34,694 bases of DNA from an uncultured Lachnospiraceae bacterium. Lineage in GTDB: Bacteria > Bacillota > Clostridia > Lachnospirales > Lachnospiraceae. Position numbers and translations under genes: made by a program. The notes beneath the pieces were generated by a model, which had not been told where the DNA came from, searched no databases, and worked only from the letters and a program-made list of their open reading frames with translations. The stretch lies in the NCBI GenBank assembly GCA_905203555.1, contig CAJKWK010000026.1:1-34694 (forward strand). Reading direction: 5' to 3'. This document shows, one piece after another, positions 33,027 through 34,694 of this stretch (positions are counted from its first letter, which is position 1; each line of letters starts with the position of its first letter).

Positions 33027-34316
33027 TCATGCTCCAGCCATTTTCCTTAACCCTTTTTCATAAATGCTATTTCTAACAAATCCCACCTTTGACATACGAT
33101 TTCGCCTTTGGTGTTTCTTGTTATACCACCTTGTAAAAGTACAGATAATATACCAGTCTATTGCTTGCATCCACTTTGCATTTGTCTTGGTAGAATAGTA
33201 ATTCTTCCACCCTGTGATTTTGGGATTCAGATTCCTTATTAAATCTTCTTCCTGTGCAACCAGTAGGCTACGACTGTTTACATTCCTTTTAATCTCTGCC
33301 TTCATTTTCTTCATGGCTTTTCTGCTTGGATATTGATAAGTCTCCTTATATAGCTGTCCTTTGCTCGTTTCCGTTGTCATTCTTCTGTGGTGCATTCCCA
33401 GAAAATCAAATCCCTCTTTTCCATCCCACATACTGACAATCTTTGTCTTTACCGGATGTAGCTTTAAATCCAGTTTTTCCATGATGTATCGCAATAAGTT
33501 CAATGCATGTTTTGCACTCTTCTTATTCTTGCAGATGATTACCGTATCGTCTGCATACCTTACAAGAATTCCGTGAGTAAGTCCATACTTTTCCCACAGT
33601 CTGTCTAGTGTATTTAAGTAGATATTTGCCAGTAACGGAGAAATGACCGAACCTTGGCTCGTTCCCTGTTCAGAGATCGTCAGTATATTTCCGTATAATA
33701 CTCCCGATTTTAGCCATTGCCTTATCAGTTTTAGTATTCTTCGGTCTGATATTCTCTGTTCCACTAACACCATCAGTTTGTCCTGGTTTACGTTATCAAA
33801 GAATTTCTCAATGTCTGCATCTACTACATAGTAGCCTTTGTTGTTACATGCTTTTCTGACTTTCTCCAGTGCTTGTTTTGCACTTCTTTTCGGTCTAAAA
33901 CCGTAGGAACAATCTCTAAAGTCAGCTTCGAATACTGGTTCTATAGCTATCTTTGTAGCCATCTGCACAATTCTGTCTTTGACCGTTGGTATTCCAAGCG
34001 GTCTTTCACTTCCGTCTGGCTTTGGTATCATTACTCTTTTTACTGGGGATGGTTTATATTTTCCCTCCCTCAGTTCCGATTTGATTTCTGATAGGTATCT
34101 CTCAATTCCCATCGCTTCAATATCTTCGATTTTAATACCATCTATACCACTGGAACCTTTGTTAGCTTTTACTCGTTTCCATGCTTCCATAAGTATATCG
34201 TCCCGATATACTTTATCGTATAGTGCATGGAATCTTCGGCTGTTACATTTCTTGGCTGTCAGATATAGTTTGTTTTGAAGTTGTCGAACTTTTTCTTTGG
34301 AGTTGTTAGTCTTCAT
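33027..34316 (-). CDS. ltrA: Group II intron reverse transcriptase/maturase
   Basis: 429 residues: an RT domain with RPLGIPTVKDRIVQ, CSYGFRPKRSAKQAL, the conserved GTSQGSVISPLLANIYL, and the catalytic YADD at residues 254-257; then a maturase (X) domain with NPKITGWKNYYS. No HNH endonuclease domain follows, since the protein stops at about residue 429. Such endonuclease-lacking introns move by other priming routes. The protein helps the intron RNA fold, splice and retrotranspose. The ORF is complete, so the element may be functional. Confidence 0.93.
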   Translation of the reverse strand: MKTNNSKEKVRQLQNKLYLTAKKCNSRRFHALYDKVYRDDILMEAWKRVKANKGSSGIDGIKIEDIEAMGIERYLSEIKSELREGKYKPSPVKRVMIPKPDGSERPLGIPTVKDRIVQMATKIAIEPVFEADFRDCSYGFRPKRSAKQALEKVRKACNNKGYYVVDADIEKFFDNVNQDKLMVLVEQRISDRRILKLIRQWLKSGVLYGNILTISEQGTSQGSVISPLLANIYLNTLDRLWEKYGLTHGILVRYADDTVIICKNKKSAKHALNLLRYIMEKLDLKLHPVKTKIVSMWDGKEGFDFLGMHHRRMTTETSKGQLYKETYQYPSRKAMKKMKAEIKRNVNSRSLLVAQEEDLIRNLNPKITGWKNYYSTKTNAKWMQAIDWYIICTFTRWYNKKHQRRNRMSKVGFVRNSIYEKGLRKMAGA

Positions 34317-34694
34317 GACATTCTCTCACTCTTACCCTCTCTACAAACATGAATGAAGTAAGGAACCTTCCCATAAACTGCGTTTTCTTGCACAATCATT
34401 ATCGGTACTATGTTCCTCTCCGACTCCCTCTCATCAGAAATGCGATTTCGCCAAGCTTATACGCTTTCTCTTTACCTTTCGGTGATGGGTAGGGTCTCTC
34501 CAGTTCCGAACCACACTTTCCATACATACCGCTTCCCCTATACCGAGAGATTCTTCCGTGCTGCTTTTCCAGTTTCTTCACACGTTCCATGGTTTTCGCC
34601 TATATGCACAAGGCTCAACTTCTCTTTACTCTCTTTCGATGTTATTCCGCATTTTATCTGGTCCTAAACCATGCCACATTCAAGCAAATTAAAA

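Larger units (their letters stand above)
32924..34694 (-). mobile_element. Group II intron, 5' end not visible
   Basis: Contains the reverse transcriptase gene, a domain V and a domain VI. The 3' end is placed at about 32924 from the domain VI hairpin AGAGGGC / GCCCTCT (32936-32953) followed by TAACCTACTCTAC. Between the ORF start (34316) and the window edge lie 378 bases without a gene, consistent with part of domains I to IV. No convincing 5' boundary of the GUGYG type at a sensible distance was found, so the intron probably continues beyond the window. Confidence 0.8.

Noticed and set aside
34578..34583. GTGTGA on the minus strand as the group II intron 5' end
   Set aside because: It would leave only about 267 bases before the ORF, too short for domain I plus the following domains, so the 5' end is more likely outside the window.

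Overview
This window looks like chromosomal DNA of a low-GC, Gram-positive, Lachnospiraceae-type gut Clostridium. The signs are the Csp-like S8 protease, DUF4358 and DUF5721-type proteins, UMF1-type MFS transporter, strong AGGAGG ribosome binding sites and a one-piece tmRNA. I could not search any database, so the species is not assigned. Positions 1 to about 28,380 read as ordinary core chromosome, and 28,380 to 34,694 as the left part of an integrated element attached to the tmRNA gene and cut by the window edge.

Core region. A D-2-hydroxyacid dehydrogenase (79-1014) is followed by a convergent pair, a zinc-ribbon/coiled-coil protein coupled to an LspA-like signal peptidase II (2185-1146). 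A Csp-like subtilase (2340-4046) converges on an extra-long ClpX paralogue (5619-4066). Upstream of clpX lies a compact six-gene run read leftward from one promoter near 12,390: SGNH-like protein, DUF4358 protein, MBOAT protein, DHHW protein, rluF, ligA. The first four look like an extracytoplasmic O-acylation set, but the MBOAT protein has lost three conserved histidines and the SGNH protein has Thr where the nucleophilic Ser should be. A divergent DUF5721-type gene (12472-12960) starts from a back-to-back promoter.

Next comes an ABC module (ATPase, exported CARDB-like protein, MacB-type permease; 16681-13055). It is followed by a leftward unit in which a two-component system is joined by ATGA overlaps to hisH, then hisF and ung (21175-16909). 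A second ABC module (25564-21297) has a giant FtsX-like permease with a coiled-coil insertion of about 390 residues. A UMF1-type MFS transporter and a zinc-dependent phospholipase C-like protein complete the core. The tmRNA gene ssrA (28033-28377) has a clear promoter and encodes the tag ANLKLNANDNFELAAA.

Mobile region. Directly beyond ssrA lies a large serine recombinase gene (28313-29549, minus strand). It has an internal out-of-frame deletion: the catalytic-Ser N-terminus and the recombinase/zinc-ribbon C-terminus are in different frames. An IS (29574-31500) with 12-bp terminal repeats and an IS6/IS240-type DDE transposase sits between this recombinase and a JAB(JAMM)-E1(ThiF) fusion gene (32851-31502), one base after the stop codon of the latter. 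A group II intron with reverse transcriptase (34316-33027) and a recognisable domain V lies just upstream of the JAB-E1 gene and seems to interrupt the 3' end of the preceding gene. The JAB-E1 fusion is the best candidate for an unusual system: it would activate and trim a ubiquitin-like protein whose gene, with any E2, should lie beyond the right edge. Three events (intron upstream, IS downstream, recombinase deletion) suggest an element that is decaying or locked in place.
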